Part shown: piece after piece, positions 1 to 6,418 of the stretch
Position numbering within the stretch: the first letter of the stretch is position 1
How the letters are laid out: the number at the start of each line of letters is the position of its first letter
DNA from: Porphyromonadaceae bacterium UBA7087
GTDB taxonomy: Bacteria; Bacteroidota; Bacteroidia; Bacteroidales; Muribaculaceae
Direction of reading: 5' to 3'
DNA: 21,614 bases
Assembly: GCA_002493515.1 (NCBI GenBank)
Contig: DKYZ01000015.1
Coordinates: forward strand, 1-21,614
The notes under the pieces: model-generated
Databases searched by the model: none
Told to the model about the DNA's origin: nothing
Seen by the model: only the letters and a program-made list of their open reading frames with translations
Program-made: the position numbers and the translations under genes

Positions 1-214
1 GTCAGGCGGCTTGCCGCCTAAGAAATGGAAGACGCGGAACCGGGAAAGAACACGCTCTGCGGGCTTGTCGCGGAATCGGTAAGAACTTTTCGTTGCCACC
101 CGTCTGCATCTGTTGGAACGGAGGAACTGGAATCATTCTCTCCGCTCATTGGAACAGAAGAAAGATACTGGCCCGGGACCGGAAAAATTCCTGGCGGACG
201 AGGGCGTCCGCCTT

Positions 215-298
215 CCCAGTGAGGGCGGACACCGTCCCAGTGAGAGCGGACACCATCCCAGTGAGGGCGGACACCGTCCCAGTGAGGGCGGACGCCAT
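215..298. repeat. Four 21-bp tandem repeats next to a promoter
   Basis: Four head-to-tail copies of a 21-bp unit (consensus CCCAGTGAGGGCGGACACCGT) lie at 215-235, 236-256, 257-277 and 278-298; they differ at a few positions (for example GAGAGC in copy 2, GACGCCAT in copy 4). Each unit holds a short inverted GGAC-acc-GTCC core, weakened in copies 2 and 4. The array ends 10 bp before the -33 box of the GH43 promoter. A 21-bp period is two helical turns, so all copies face the same side of the DNA, as expected of a repeated operator. A neutral microsatellite-like expansion is equally possible. Confidence 0.85.
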
Positions 299-308
299 CA
301 CGGTTTTA

Positions 309-340
309 TTTGGAGGTTCCGATTTGTTTCACTAAATTTG
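309..340 (+). promoter_or_regulatory. Bacteroidetes-type promoter for the GH43 gene
   Basis: TTTG at 309-312, a 20-bp spacer, and TAAATTTG at 333-340 match the Bacteroidetes sigma-ABfr consensus (TTTG / TAnnTTTG) exactly. Transcription should begin near 347. That rules out a start codon at 310 and supports the ATG at 400 (or 370) for the downstream gene. Confidence 0.8.
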
Positions 341-399
341 AACGCAGTAACACGATTTCACCGACGGTTATGGCTGACAAGACTCAAAATTTCAAACAT

Positions 400-2034
400 A
401 TGCATACTTACAGATTCCGAATTTCATTGATCGCGGCTTTATATGGACTGGCGATGCTGACGGCGGCCGCCCGGAATCCATACCTTCCCCTCTGGGAGCA
501 TATCCCCGACGGAGAACCGTATGTGTTCGACGACCCGGACGCACCGGGCAGGAAGAGGGTGTACCTCTACGGTTCCCATGATTCGATGAAGACGGAATAC
601 TGCGGTCTGGAGCAGGTGGTATGGTCGGCTCCGGTCGACAATCTCACCGACTGGCGGTATGACGGCATAATCTTCAAGTCAGAGAGAGACCGGGACGGCA
701 ATCCCCTCCATGAAGGAGGCAAAGGCGACATGCTATATGCGCCCGATGTGGCCGAAGTCACGGAAAAGGACGGCACAAAGACCTACTACCTCTACCCCAA
801 CAACCAGGCGGGAGGACGGCAGGGGATGGTGGCGAAAAGCCGACGGCCCGACGGCCCGTTTGAAGTATGCAACTGGAGCGCCGACAGCCCCTCGGAAACC
901 GACGGCGTGCTGCGGTTCGACCCGGCAGTGTTTGTCGATGATGACGGAAGGGTCTACGGCTACTGGGGATTCGGACGCTCATACGGGGCGGAACTCGACC
1001 CCGCCACCATGGCCACGGTCAAGCCGGGCACAGAGATAGTGGAAGACCTGGTTGCGGGAATGGAACAGGAGGGGCCCTTCAGATTCTACGAAGCCTCCTC
1101 CATGCGCAAGATCAGTGGAAAATATGTGTTTGTCTACAGCCGCGTCACGCGCGACGGCGAGTTCGGTCTGCCCGCCTCCAACTATACCCTCGCCTACGCC
1201 TACGGCGACAGCCCCCTGGGACCCTTCACCTACGGTGGGACGATAATAGACGGCAGGGCCAGGGGCACTGACGAGAACGGCGAAGTGACAGCCACGGCAT
1301 ATCCGGCGGGCAACACACATGGCGGCCTCTGCGAGATCGGCGGCAGATGGTGGGTGTTCTATCACCGCCAGACCGGCCTCAACGAGTTCGCCCGGCAGGC
1401 GATGGTGGCGCCGGTGGATGTCGCTGTGGAGGAGGGACCCGGAGGGAAAGTGCTCATCTCGGAGGGGGAATATAATTCCGAGGGTTTCGCCGTAGAGGGA
1501 CTGGATCCATTGGAGACGACACCCGCCGGAACCGCCTGCTATCTCACCGGCCCCGAGAAAGCCTGGAACAGTTTTCCGAATTTCCATTTTTCCGGCTCGT
1601 ATGTCAAGTCCACATATTTCGATTCCGAGTCATATGCCGCCCCTTTCAATCAGAAAATACCGTTCAGTCCGGTGGTGAACAATACTGACGGTTCCACGGT
1701 GGGATACAAGTATTTCGATTTCTCCCGTCTCGGGGCGGAGAAGGAGATCGAGTTTATCTGCCACATAGTGCCGCAGGGCGTCGACGGGACTGTGATACTG
1801 ATGACGGGGAGTCCCTTTCCGAGCAAAGGGGGGAAGGAGGTAGGCAGCTTCAGGGTGACGGCGCAGATGCCTCCGGTATTTACCGAGATACGCACTCCGG
1901 CACACGGCATTTCCCCTTCGGAAGGGAAACAGCCGCTCTACCTCCTTTTCAAATCCGACACCAAGGGTAAGTCGGTCTGCGAGCTATACGACCTTCGGTT
2001 CGCCCCGAAAGCCCCCTCCTCCCCGACCCCGTGA
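400..2034 (+). CDS. Secreted glycoside hydrolase family 43 enzyme
   Basis: A 544-residue protein, probably a beta-xylosidase/arabinosidase-type inverting hydrolase; the substrate cannot be told from sequence. Residues 1-24 form a signal peptide (MHTYRFRIS, hydrophobic stretch, then AAAR). The five-bladed propeller signatures are present: YVFDDPD (Asp44/45, general base region), MLYAPDV (Asp116, the pKa-modulating Asp), EASSM (Glu231, the usual general acid) and NTHGG (His307). After about residue 370 comes a beta-rich C-terminal part whose end (PLYLLFKS..) resembles a CBM6-like carbohydrate-binding module. The frame stays open upstream to 310, but the promoter at 309-340 lies over that start, and Met at 400 begins a good signal peptide; 370 is a less likely alternative. 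It is a monocistronic gene with no SusC/SusD genes nearby. It is confidently GH43; the subfamily is unknown. Confidence 0.87.
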   Translation: MHTYRFRISLIAALYGLAMLTAAARNPYLPLWEHIPDGEPYVFDDPDAPGRKRVYLYGSHDSMKTEYCGLEQVVWSAPVDNLTDWRYDGIIFKSERDRDGNPLHEGGKGDMLYAPDVAEVTEKDGTKTYYLYPNNQAGGRQGMVAKSRRPDGPFEVCNWSADSPSETDGVLRFDPAVFVDDDGRVYGYWGFGRSYGAELDPATMATVKPGTEIVEDLVAGMEQEGPFRFYEASSMRKISGKYVFVYSRVTRDGEFGLPASNYTLAYAYGDSPLGPFTYGGTIIDGRARGTDENGEVTATAYPAGNTHGGLCEIGGRWWVFYHRQTGLNEFARQAMVAPVDVAVEEGPGGKVLISEGEYNSEGFAVEGLDPLETTPAGTACYLTGPEKAWNSFPNFHFSGSYVKSTYFDSESYAAPFNQKIPFSPVVNNTDGSTVGYKYFDFSRLGAEKEIEFICHIVPQGVDGTVILMTGSPFPSKGGKEVGSFRVTAQMPPVFTEIRTPAHGISPSEGKQPLYLLFKSDTKGKSVCELYDLRFAPKAPSSPTP

Positions 2035-2066
2035 AAAACTGAAAGGCCCCCTCTCCGGCCGCAGGG

Positions 2067-2264
2067 TCAGCCGAGGTCGAAGATTCCGGCGGAACGGGCC
2101 GCGTGCCGCCCGGCGTCTGATTCCCGCCGTCGGGGAAGCGGCATCTCGCAGTAGCAGATATGTAGCCCGATGGCGCGGGTCATGAGCAGGTCGTCGTGAC
2201 GCCCCGGCAACGCGCCGTAGCTGCCGTTCTGCCGGCATTCATACGTAAGGTTTTCTTCATAGCG
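2067..2264 (-). pseudogene. C-terminal fragment of a phage terminase large subunit
   Basis: Read on the minus strand from 2264 to the TGA at 2067-2069, 65 codons are open immediately after an in-frame TAA at 2265-2267. The peptide contains YEENLTYECRQNGSYGA followed by LPGRHDDLLMTRAIGLHI. The G-x-HDD-hhM-x-xAI pattern is the hallmark of the C-terminal nuclease (RNase H-fold) domain of terminase large subunits, where the second Asp is a metal ligand. No start codon precedes the motif in this frame, and the ATPase part is absent, so this is a remnant. Its neighbours on the other side (capsid-like genes on the plus strand) fit a decayed phage head module. I call it from one motif plus context, so moderate confidence. 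Confidence 0.5.
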
Positions 2265-2291
2265 TTAAAAGTTTAGTAGATTTGTTTGCCG

Positions 2292-2324
2292 CAAAGTTAA
2301 TAACATTTCTATTATATTTCCAAA
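2292..2324 (-). promoter_or_regulatory. Minus-strand Bacteroidetes-type promoter
   Basis: On the minus strand TTTG (plus-strand CAAA at 2321-2324), a 21-bp spacer and TAACTTTG (plus-strand CAAAGTTA at 2292-2299) match the consensus. Transcription would start near 2285 and run into the terminase fragment. The first ATG met (2263, MKKTLRMNAGR..) is in a different frame from the terminase remnant and ends after 26 codons, consistent with a deletion or frameshift in an old gene. Confidence 0.55.
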
Positions 2325-2397
2325 TATTTTTATGATTATTTTTCACAGCAAAATAATATTTTTTGTGGGATAACAATCATCGGCTTGATTTAGGCCA

Positions 2398-2405
2398 TAA
2401 CTTTG
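2398..2405 (+). promoter_or_regulatory. Possible -7 box upstream of the phage-like operon
   Basis: TAACTTTG matches the Bacteroidetes -7 consensus and lies 35 bases before the ATG at 2441 in an AT-rich stretch. No TTTG is present at the expected 19-21 bp upstream, so the promoter is incomplete by this criterion. Confidence 0.35.
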
Positions 2406-2440
2406 CATCGCAAAACAACAGCAACCAATAACAAGAGATT

Positions 2441-3136
2441 ATGAAAAACAGAACGAAGCCCGTCAAGGGCAACCTCAAGACGCGCATCGGGGAGCTGCTC
2501 CGCAGCTATCTCCGCGAGTCGGACGGCAGCGAGGCGATAGCCACGCTATCGGAAATATCGGAGAAATCGGGGCTATCGGAGTTATCGGAGAAATCGGAAT
2601 TATCAGAATTATCAGAATTATCGGAATTATCGGAATTATCGGAATTATCAAAGAGCCCCGAGCGCTCTGATTCCTCTGAGAGCCTCGACAACTCCGATTC
2701 CTCCGATTCCTCCGATAGCTCCGATTCCTCCGATTCTTCCGATTCCTCCGATCGCCAGCCCAAGTGCTGTCTGCCTTTCGCCGTCAGGCGAAATCTCGCG
2801 CTCTCTCTCCGGCAGATCAGAGAGTTTGCCGAAGAGCATGAGCTCGCCATGGAGATGATCGAGGCGGCCTTGCGAATCCTTCTCGAAATCGCCGCCGGTA
2901 TGGCAAAAGGGAAGATAACCACAGCGATGCTGCAGTGCGCCCTGAAGATTCTCAACTACGAGCGTGACAGGAAGCAGGCCCATGACGAGGGTGTTGTGGA
3001 AGGCCGCAACGAGACCATAGGCGCCAGATACCTCAACGACACCGACGACGGTCTGCCCCATCTCGCCTCCGGTCCGGCCTCCGGCCCCACGACCTCCTCC
3101 ATCTTCGACCTGGCGAGAGAATGCAGAAACAGCTGA
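2441..3136 (+). CDS. Phage-module protein with acidic Ser repeats, function unknown
   Basis: A 231-residue protein I do not recognise. It has three parts: a basic N-terminus (MKNRTKPVKGNLKTRIGELL, about residues 1-28), a low-complexity centre (about 35-105) built of S-E-L repeats that change into S-D-S repeats, and a C-terminal part (about 106-231) with two predicted amphipathic helices (LSLRQIREFAEEHELAMEMIEAAL and GKITTAMLQCALKILNYERDR region). It lies 49 bases before the capsid-like gene in the same direction, so a scaffold, small-terminase or portal-associated role is conceivable, but nothing proves it. The DNA under the centre consists of two 9-bp-period arrays that are inverted copies of one another (see repeat entries), which also opens a false frame on the minus strand. 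Confidence 0.6.
   Translation: MKNRTKPVKGNLKTRIGELLRSYLRESDGSEAIATLSEISEKSGLSELSEKSELSELSELSELSELSELSKSPERSDSSESLDNSDSSDSSDSSDSSDSSDSSDRQPKCCLPFAVRRNLALSLRQIREFAEEHELAMEMIEAALRILLEIAAGMAKGKITTAMLQCALKILNYERDRKQAHDEGVVEGRNETIGARYLNDTDDGLPHLASGPASGPTTSSIFDLARECRNS
2548..2650. repeat. 9-bp-period array (ATCGGAATT type), left arm
   Basis: About eleven copies of a 9-bp motif around ATCGGA, most regular at 2590-2650 (ATCGGAATT/ATCAGAATT), encode S-E-L repeats. The stretch 2572-2598 is the reverse complement of 2693-2719 at 24 of 27 positions, so it forms the left arm of an inverted repeat. Confidence 0.85.
2693..2752. repeat. 9-bp-period array (TCCGATTCC type), right arm
   Basis: Sixty bases of TCCGATTCC-like repeats encode S-D-S repeats. 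TCCGAT is the reverse complement of the ATCGGA core of the left array, and 2693-2719 pairs with 2572-2598 at 24 of 27 positions across a 94-base spacer, so a large hairpin is possible in DNA or mRNA. Confidence 0.85.
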
Positions 3137-3185
3137 AGGTGATAACGATAAACTATAAGTGATTAACGATTAACGACAGTAAGTT

Positions 3186-4631
3186 ATGAGTACGACAAAC
3201 TTTCCAGGCACTCCCGCCACAATCGGCGCTACGGCCAACGTCTCCGGAGGCATCGCCCCGGGCAATCTCATCGAACCCGACATTGACGAGGAGCTCTTCC
3301 TCTTCAACTCCGACGACACTCCGCTGATGAACCTCATGCTGCGCGCCAAGCGCGTGAAGGTGAACTCCCCGGAAATCGACCACTACATGATTGACGAGCC
3401 GAAGGCCGTTTTCCTCACCGAGACCAAGCTCGAGAGCACTGGCGCGTATCAGGCCGTGCTGCCGCTGGCCAACAGCGACCGCAACATCCCGCGCAATTTC
3501 TCCACACTGCTCGTGAAGGGAATCGACGGCTACACCCCCGACGGGCAGACCCGCACACCGGGAAAATACCTCATGCTTTTCGTGAAGGATCGCGACACCG
3601 CCACCAACAATCCGGTGGTCAGGGCCGTCAACGGGCCGAAGGCCTCCCCCACCGACGAGTATTCCACTGTGCCCGCCATACCCGCCGGCACCACGATAAT
3701 CATGCTCGCCAATTCCCTCTACGAGACACAGAAGGATGTGGAGCCCGAGAGCACAGTGCCACAGCCCACGCGCATATACCTTCAGAAGAGGGGCATGAAC
3801 CAGGTGGTGAGCGACTACTTCGAGAGCCAGAAGAAGCGCATACCTTTCGGCAAGGCCATAATCGCCGAGCAGGCAATCGCCAATTTCAAGGTGCAGGGCA
3901 ACCGCACCCTATGGGCCGGACGCGCCGGCAAGTTCAAGATCGACGTGCCCAGGATGGGGATGCAGTATATCTATACCACGGAGGGAATCCGCTGGCAGTT
4001 CAAGCGCGAGCTCCAGCATTCGGGCCGCTGGACGGTAGAGAAGATCATCGCCCTGGCCAAGATGTTCTTCACCGGCGAGGACGTGCCCAAGACCGCCCTC
4101 CTGCTTGCCGGGAAGAACCTTCTGGAAGAGATACAGTGTATCGACTTCTCCAAGCATCCGGAGATACAGATATCGAGCATGACCAACGCCCTGGGATGGA
4201 GCGTGACAAACTTCCACACCGTCTTCGGCGACATCCAGATAAAGCGCGAGCCCACGCTCGACCGTCTGGGCTGGAGCAACTCCGGCGCACTGATCGGGGA
4301 AGACCGCCTCGTGCATTACGTCTTCTCGACCGAACACCGCTTCTCCGACCGCATGGAGGGTGAGGAGGCCACGCGCAACGGAATCCTCATCTGGGACGCA
4401 CTCGCCCTAAAGGGGAGCTGCCACATCTGGATCGACGGCGAGAAGGAGAGCGAGGGGCATGCGGCAACCGGCATCCGCCTCTGGGAGAGCGCCGAGGCTC
4501 CAGAAGACACCTCCTTCATCTACTACCTGCTGTGCGAGTGCCCCGGCATATCGCCGAACGCACGCACCGGCCAGCTCTGGAGCCACGACGGCACCTCCTG
4601 GCGGGAGCGCATCGGAAACATAGAGCTTTAA
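3186..4631 (+). CDS. Probable phage major capsid protein (HK97-like/DUF5309-type)
   Basis: A 481-residue protein with no signal peptide. The N-terminal part (IDEELFLFNSDDTPLMNLM, residues about 34-52, then KVNSPEIDHYMIDEP) resembles the start of DUF5309/N4-gp56-like major capsid proteins, where a TPL-hh motif is followed by a basic stretch and an h-x-YxxDE segment. Near the C-terminus, a segment on GDIQIKREPTLDRLGWSNSG and then an EDRLVHYVF strand recall the P-domain/A-domain strands of the same fold. The context agrees: a terminase remnant upstream and two small head-type genes downstream at 21 bp and with a 4-bp overlap. Base composition is like the host, so the insertion is not recent. I infer capsid function from pattern and context; a structural search would decide. 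No portal, protease or tail genes are present, so it cannot be a complete phage. Confidence 0.55.
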   Translation: MSTTNFPGTPATIGATANVSGGIAPGNLIEPDIDEELFLFNSDDTPLMNLMLRAKRVKVNSPEIDHYMIDEPKAVFLTETKLESTGAYQAVLPLANSDRNIPRNFSTLLVKGIDGYTPDGQTRTPGKYLMLFVKDRDTATNNPVVRAVNGPKASPTDEYSTVPAIPAGTTIIMLANSLYETQKDVEPESTVPQPTRIYLQKRGMNQVVSDYFESQKKRIPFGKAIIAEQAIANFKVQGNRTLWAGRAGKFKIDVPRMGMQYIYTTEGIRWQFKRELQHSGRWTVEKIIALAKMFFTGEDVPKTALLLAGKNLLEEIQCIDFSKHPEIQISSMTNALGWSVTNFHTVFGDIQIKREPTLDRLGWSNSGALIGEDRLVHYVFSTEHRFSDRMEGEEATRNGILIWDALALKGSCHIWIDGEKESEGHAATGIRLWESAEAPEDTSFIYYLLCECPGISPNARTGQLWSHDGTSWRERIGNIEL

Positions 4632-4652
4632 CACATCTATAAAAGCTATAAA

Positions 4653-5114
4653 ATGTCAAGACCACGAACCTACGGCATCCACGGCCTGATGGAATGGCGC
4701 GGCGTCTTCCCCCTGGGGAGGACGTCGATAGCCATCGACTTCTCCGGAGGCACTTTCTCCGGTCTGGGCCACACCCCAGCCACCTTCACCACCTCCGACC
4801 GGGCCATCCAGCATATCATAGAGACAAGCGAGCACTTCCGCTCAGGGCGAGTGAAACGCATCCTCTCGGTGTTCGACCGCCTGGAGGAGCAGCAGCAACA
4901 CAATGCCGCCGAGCCGCCCGAGCCGGAACCGAAGTGCGGGAAAATCACCTACGAGGCCAGCGACCCCAACGACGCTGCCGACTGGCTCGAGACCCAGGCC
5001 CTCATCTCCACCGAGGGCATCACCGACCCCGAACGCCTCATCGAGCTTGCCGCCGCCAACCGCATCACGCTGAGCATCGGGCCGAACACCAGGACAAAAA
5101 CAAAGAAAACATGA
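4653..5114 (+). CDS. Small phage-module protein, function unknown
   Basis: A 153-residue protein beginning MSRPRTYGIHGLMEWRG, 21 bases after the capsid-like gene. The central segment (FTTSDRAIQHIIETSEHF, residues about 49-66) has the F-x-T-x-D-xxxQ-xxIE form seen in small phage head-associated proteins, where the N-terminal half binds the structural module and the rest is variable. A Pro/Glu/Gln-rich linker (about 76-95) leads to a C-terminal stretch with SDPNDAADWLETQ and a lysine-rich tail. It overlaps the next gene by 4 bases (ATGA), which suggests translational coupling. I do not recognise a family with certainty; a head-completion or capsid-decoration role is an inference from position. 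Confidence 0.6.
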   Translation: MSRPRTYGIHGLMEWRGVFPLGRTSIAIDFSGGTFSGLGHTPATFTTSDRAIQHIIETSEHFRSGRVKRILSVFDRLEEQQQHNAAEPPEPEPKCGKITYEASDPNDAADWLETQALISTEGITDPERLIELAAANRITLSIGPNTRTKTKKT

Positions 5115-5728
5115 AATGCAATGAAATCATCGACCACGCCCTGCTCCTGCTGGGCCACTCCCCCCTCCGGTGTCCGCCGGAGGGGGCGTCAGGAGCCGGA
5201 GCCCCCGTGCTGCGCCAGCGTCTGCTCCAGAGCATCGAGCCCTGCGCGGCGCGTCTCGCCCTATCCCTGTTCCGCCGGGAGGCGTCCCTGACGCGTCCTC
5301 TCCCCGACACTACGCTCGCCCGAGACAGTCTCGGGCGTCTTTACCTACGGCTCCCTTCCGACTATCTCCGAATCGCCCTCATCCGCCTCTCCGACTGGCG
5401 ACGCGACGTAACCGAGACTTCGGACCCGCTTTCCGCGGAGTCCGCCGCCCAATGGTCGCCCTGGCGCGGCATACGCGCCTCGGAAGAGCGTCCGCTCTGC
5501 ATGGAGGCCACAATCACGCTGCCCGAGGGAATCCCCGGGCGCGTGCTGCTGCTCTTCGGATCGCAGTCGCCGGAACCTGACGTGACTGAGGCGCTCTATT
5601 GCCCCTCTCCGGCAGTGACAACCGACGACGACGGCTCGCTACACATCGCCTGGCCCGAGAAACTGCTTCATCCGCTTGCCTCGGCAATAGCCAAAAACCT
5701 GCGCGACGACCCTTGCTTCCCACAATAG
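5111..5728 (+). CDS. Possible phage head-tail adaptor-like protein
   Basis: A 205-residue protein that starts MKCNEIIDHALLLLG at an ATG overlapping the previous stop (ATGA). The opening 'h-x-EhIxxALxLLG' helix followed by a long helical region (LRQRLLQSIEPCAARLALSLF) is the layout of head-tail adaptor (gp6/DUF6682-like) proteins, which join the portal or capsid to the tail. The middle has the string LRLPSDYLRIALIRLSDWRRDV, a pattern common in the same group (LP-x-DYhRh). The reading frame is open far upstream (to 4694), but that part lies inside the preceding gene in another frame, so the ATG at 5111 is chosen. It is the last gene of the phage-like cluster. Family assignment is tentative. Confidence 0.55.
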   Translation: MKCNEIIDHALLLLGHSPLRCPPEGASGAGAPVLRQRLLQSIEPCAARLALSLFRREASLTRPLPDTTLARDSLGRLYLRLPSDYLRIALIRLSDWRRDVTETSDPLSAESAAQWSPWRGIRASEERPLCMEATITLPEGIPGRVLLLFGSQSPEPDVTEALYCPSPAVTTDDDGSLHIAWPEKLLHPLASAIAKNLRDDPCFPQ

Positions 5729-5899
5729 TGCAATCACGGAGAAAAGTCATTTTTTCCGCGGTTTAAGGCAAAAAGGCCCCCGAAAACCTATGTTTTTAAC
5801 AAATTTTAGTGTTATTTTTAAATTTTCCAAGGAGGCTCTTTGTTTTTCTCAACATTTTGACATAATTTTGTTGACCATTTAAATCTAAGCATACAACCC
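5729..5899. other. AT-rich spacer between phage module and lrp-type gene
   Basis: 171 bases without a gene. A hairpin at 5738-5757 (8-bp stem with one G-T pair, GGAGAAAA / TTTTTTCC, loop GTCA) could end the phage-like operon. The right half contains the promoter at 5839-5870. Confidence 0.5.
5839..5870 (+). promoter_or_regulatory. Promoter of the Lrp/AsnC-family gene
   Basis: TTTG at 5839-5842, 20-bp spacer and TAATTTTG at 5863-5870 fit the Bacteroidetes consensus exactly. Predicted start of transcription is near 5877, leaving a leader of about 23 bases before the ATG at 5900. Confidence 0.8.
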
Positions 5900-6364
5900 A
5901 TGGATAGAATTGACAACCTTGACAAGAAGATTCTCAACATTATTATGAATAATGCGAGAATCGCATCAAAAGACGTCGCCATTGTCTGCGGCGTCTCCAG
6001 AGCCGCCATCCATCAGCGCATCCAGCGACTCATAGACATGAAAGTCATAGTAGGCTCCGGATATAACGTCAACCCCAAGACCCTCGGCTACAACACCTGC
6101 ACCTATGTAGGCGTGAAGCTCGAGAAAGGCTCTATGTACCGCGACGTGGCACGCGAGCTCGAGAAGATTCCCGAGATTGTGGAGTGCCATTTCACCACAG
6201 GCCCCTACTCCATGCTCATAAAGGTGTTCGCACAGGACAACCAGAACCTCATGGAGCTTCTCAACGACAAGATCCAGTCGATCCCCGGAGTGACGGAGAC
6301 CGAGACACTCATCTCCCTGGAGCAGACGCTCAACAGGCAGATCCGCATCCCTGTAAAAGATTAA
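5900..6364 (+). CDS. Lrp/AsnC family transcriptional regulator
   Basis: A 154-residue protein of normal length for the family. Residues about 3-50 make the AsnC-type helix-turn-helix (LDKKILNIIMNNARIASKDVA, then VSRAAIHQRIQRL as recognition helix). Residues about 65-150 form the RAM (ligand-sensing, oligomerising) domain, with VECHFTTGPYSMLIKV as the central strands and the characteristic TGxYS. Such proteins bind amino acids or other small metabolites and act as octameric DNA-binding regulators. Here the ligand and targets cannot be read. The Ala-Ala-Ile recognition helix and VSRAAIHQRI are typical of Bacteroidales members. It has its own promoter and is followed by a GC-rich hairpin, so it is probably monocistronic. 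Confidence 0.93.
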   Translation: MDRIDNLDKKILNIIMNNARIASKDVAIVCGVSRAAIHQRIQRLIDMKVIVGSGYNVNPKTLGYNTCTYVGVKLEKGSMYRDVARELEKIPEIVECHFTTGPYSMLIKVFAQDNQNLMELLNDKIQSIPGVTETETLISLEQTLNRQIRIPVKD

Positions 6365-6378
6365 AAATCACACGGCAG

Positions 6379-6403
6379 GCCGCCCCCCGCCTCGGGGGGC
6401 GGC
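6379..6403 (+). terminator. Strong GC hairpin after the Lrp-type gene
   Basis: A perfect 10-bp stem (GCCGCCCCCC / GGGGGGCGGC) with a 5-base loop stands 14 bases after the stop codon. There is no T run behind it, so it may reduce rather than stop transcription, and the next gene may depend partly on read-through. Confidence 0.6.
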
Positions 6404-6418
6404 GGCAAATATAATGAA

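Larger units (their letters stand above)
1..399. other. Non-coding upstream region of the GH43 gene
   Basis: No convincing gene is visible in these 399 bases. At 4-19 there is a small perfect hairpin (AGGCGG, loop CTTG, CCGCCT), which could be the end of a transcript entering from outside the window; it has no clear T run. The middle part (about 20-190) shows only short open frames with no recognisable family. From 215 a 21-bp tandem repeat array begins, directly followed by a promoter at 309-340. The short frames that cross the array gain their apparent length from the 21-bp (7-codon) periodicity, which keeps all frames open, so I do not call them genes. Confidence 0.6.
2035..2440. other. 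Spacer with terminase remnant and divergent promoters
   Basis: This 406-base spacer holds no intact gene. Its left half (2067-2264, minus strand) is the broken end of a phage terminase. Its right half (about 2265-2440) is strikingly AT-rich compared with the surrounding DNA. It carries a full promoter pointing left (2292-2324) and a lone -7 box pointing right (2398-2405). No clear terminator follows the GH43 stop codon. Confidence 0.6.

Noticed and set aside
215..298. CRISPR array or repeat-encoded peptide
   Set aside because: Units are contiguous with no spacers, so not CRISPR; open frames there exist only because 21 is a multiple of three.
1984..2238. 84-codon minus-strand frame at the end of the GH43 gene
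   Set aside because: It is in another frame than the HDD-containing terminase remnant and reads as arginine-rich nonsense.
4694..5110. N-terminal extension of the adaptor-like gene
   Set aside because: It lies wholly within the preceding gene in another frame; the ATG at 5111 with ATGA overlap is the natural start.
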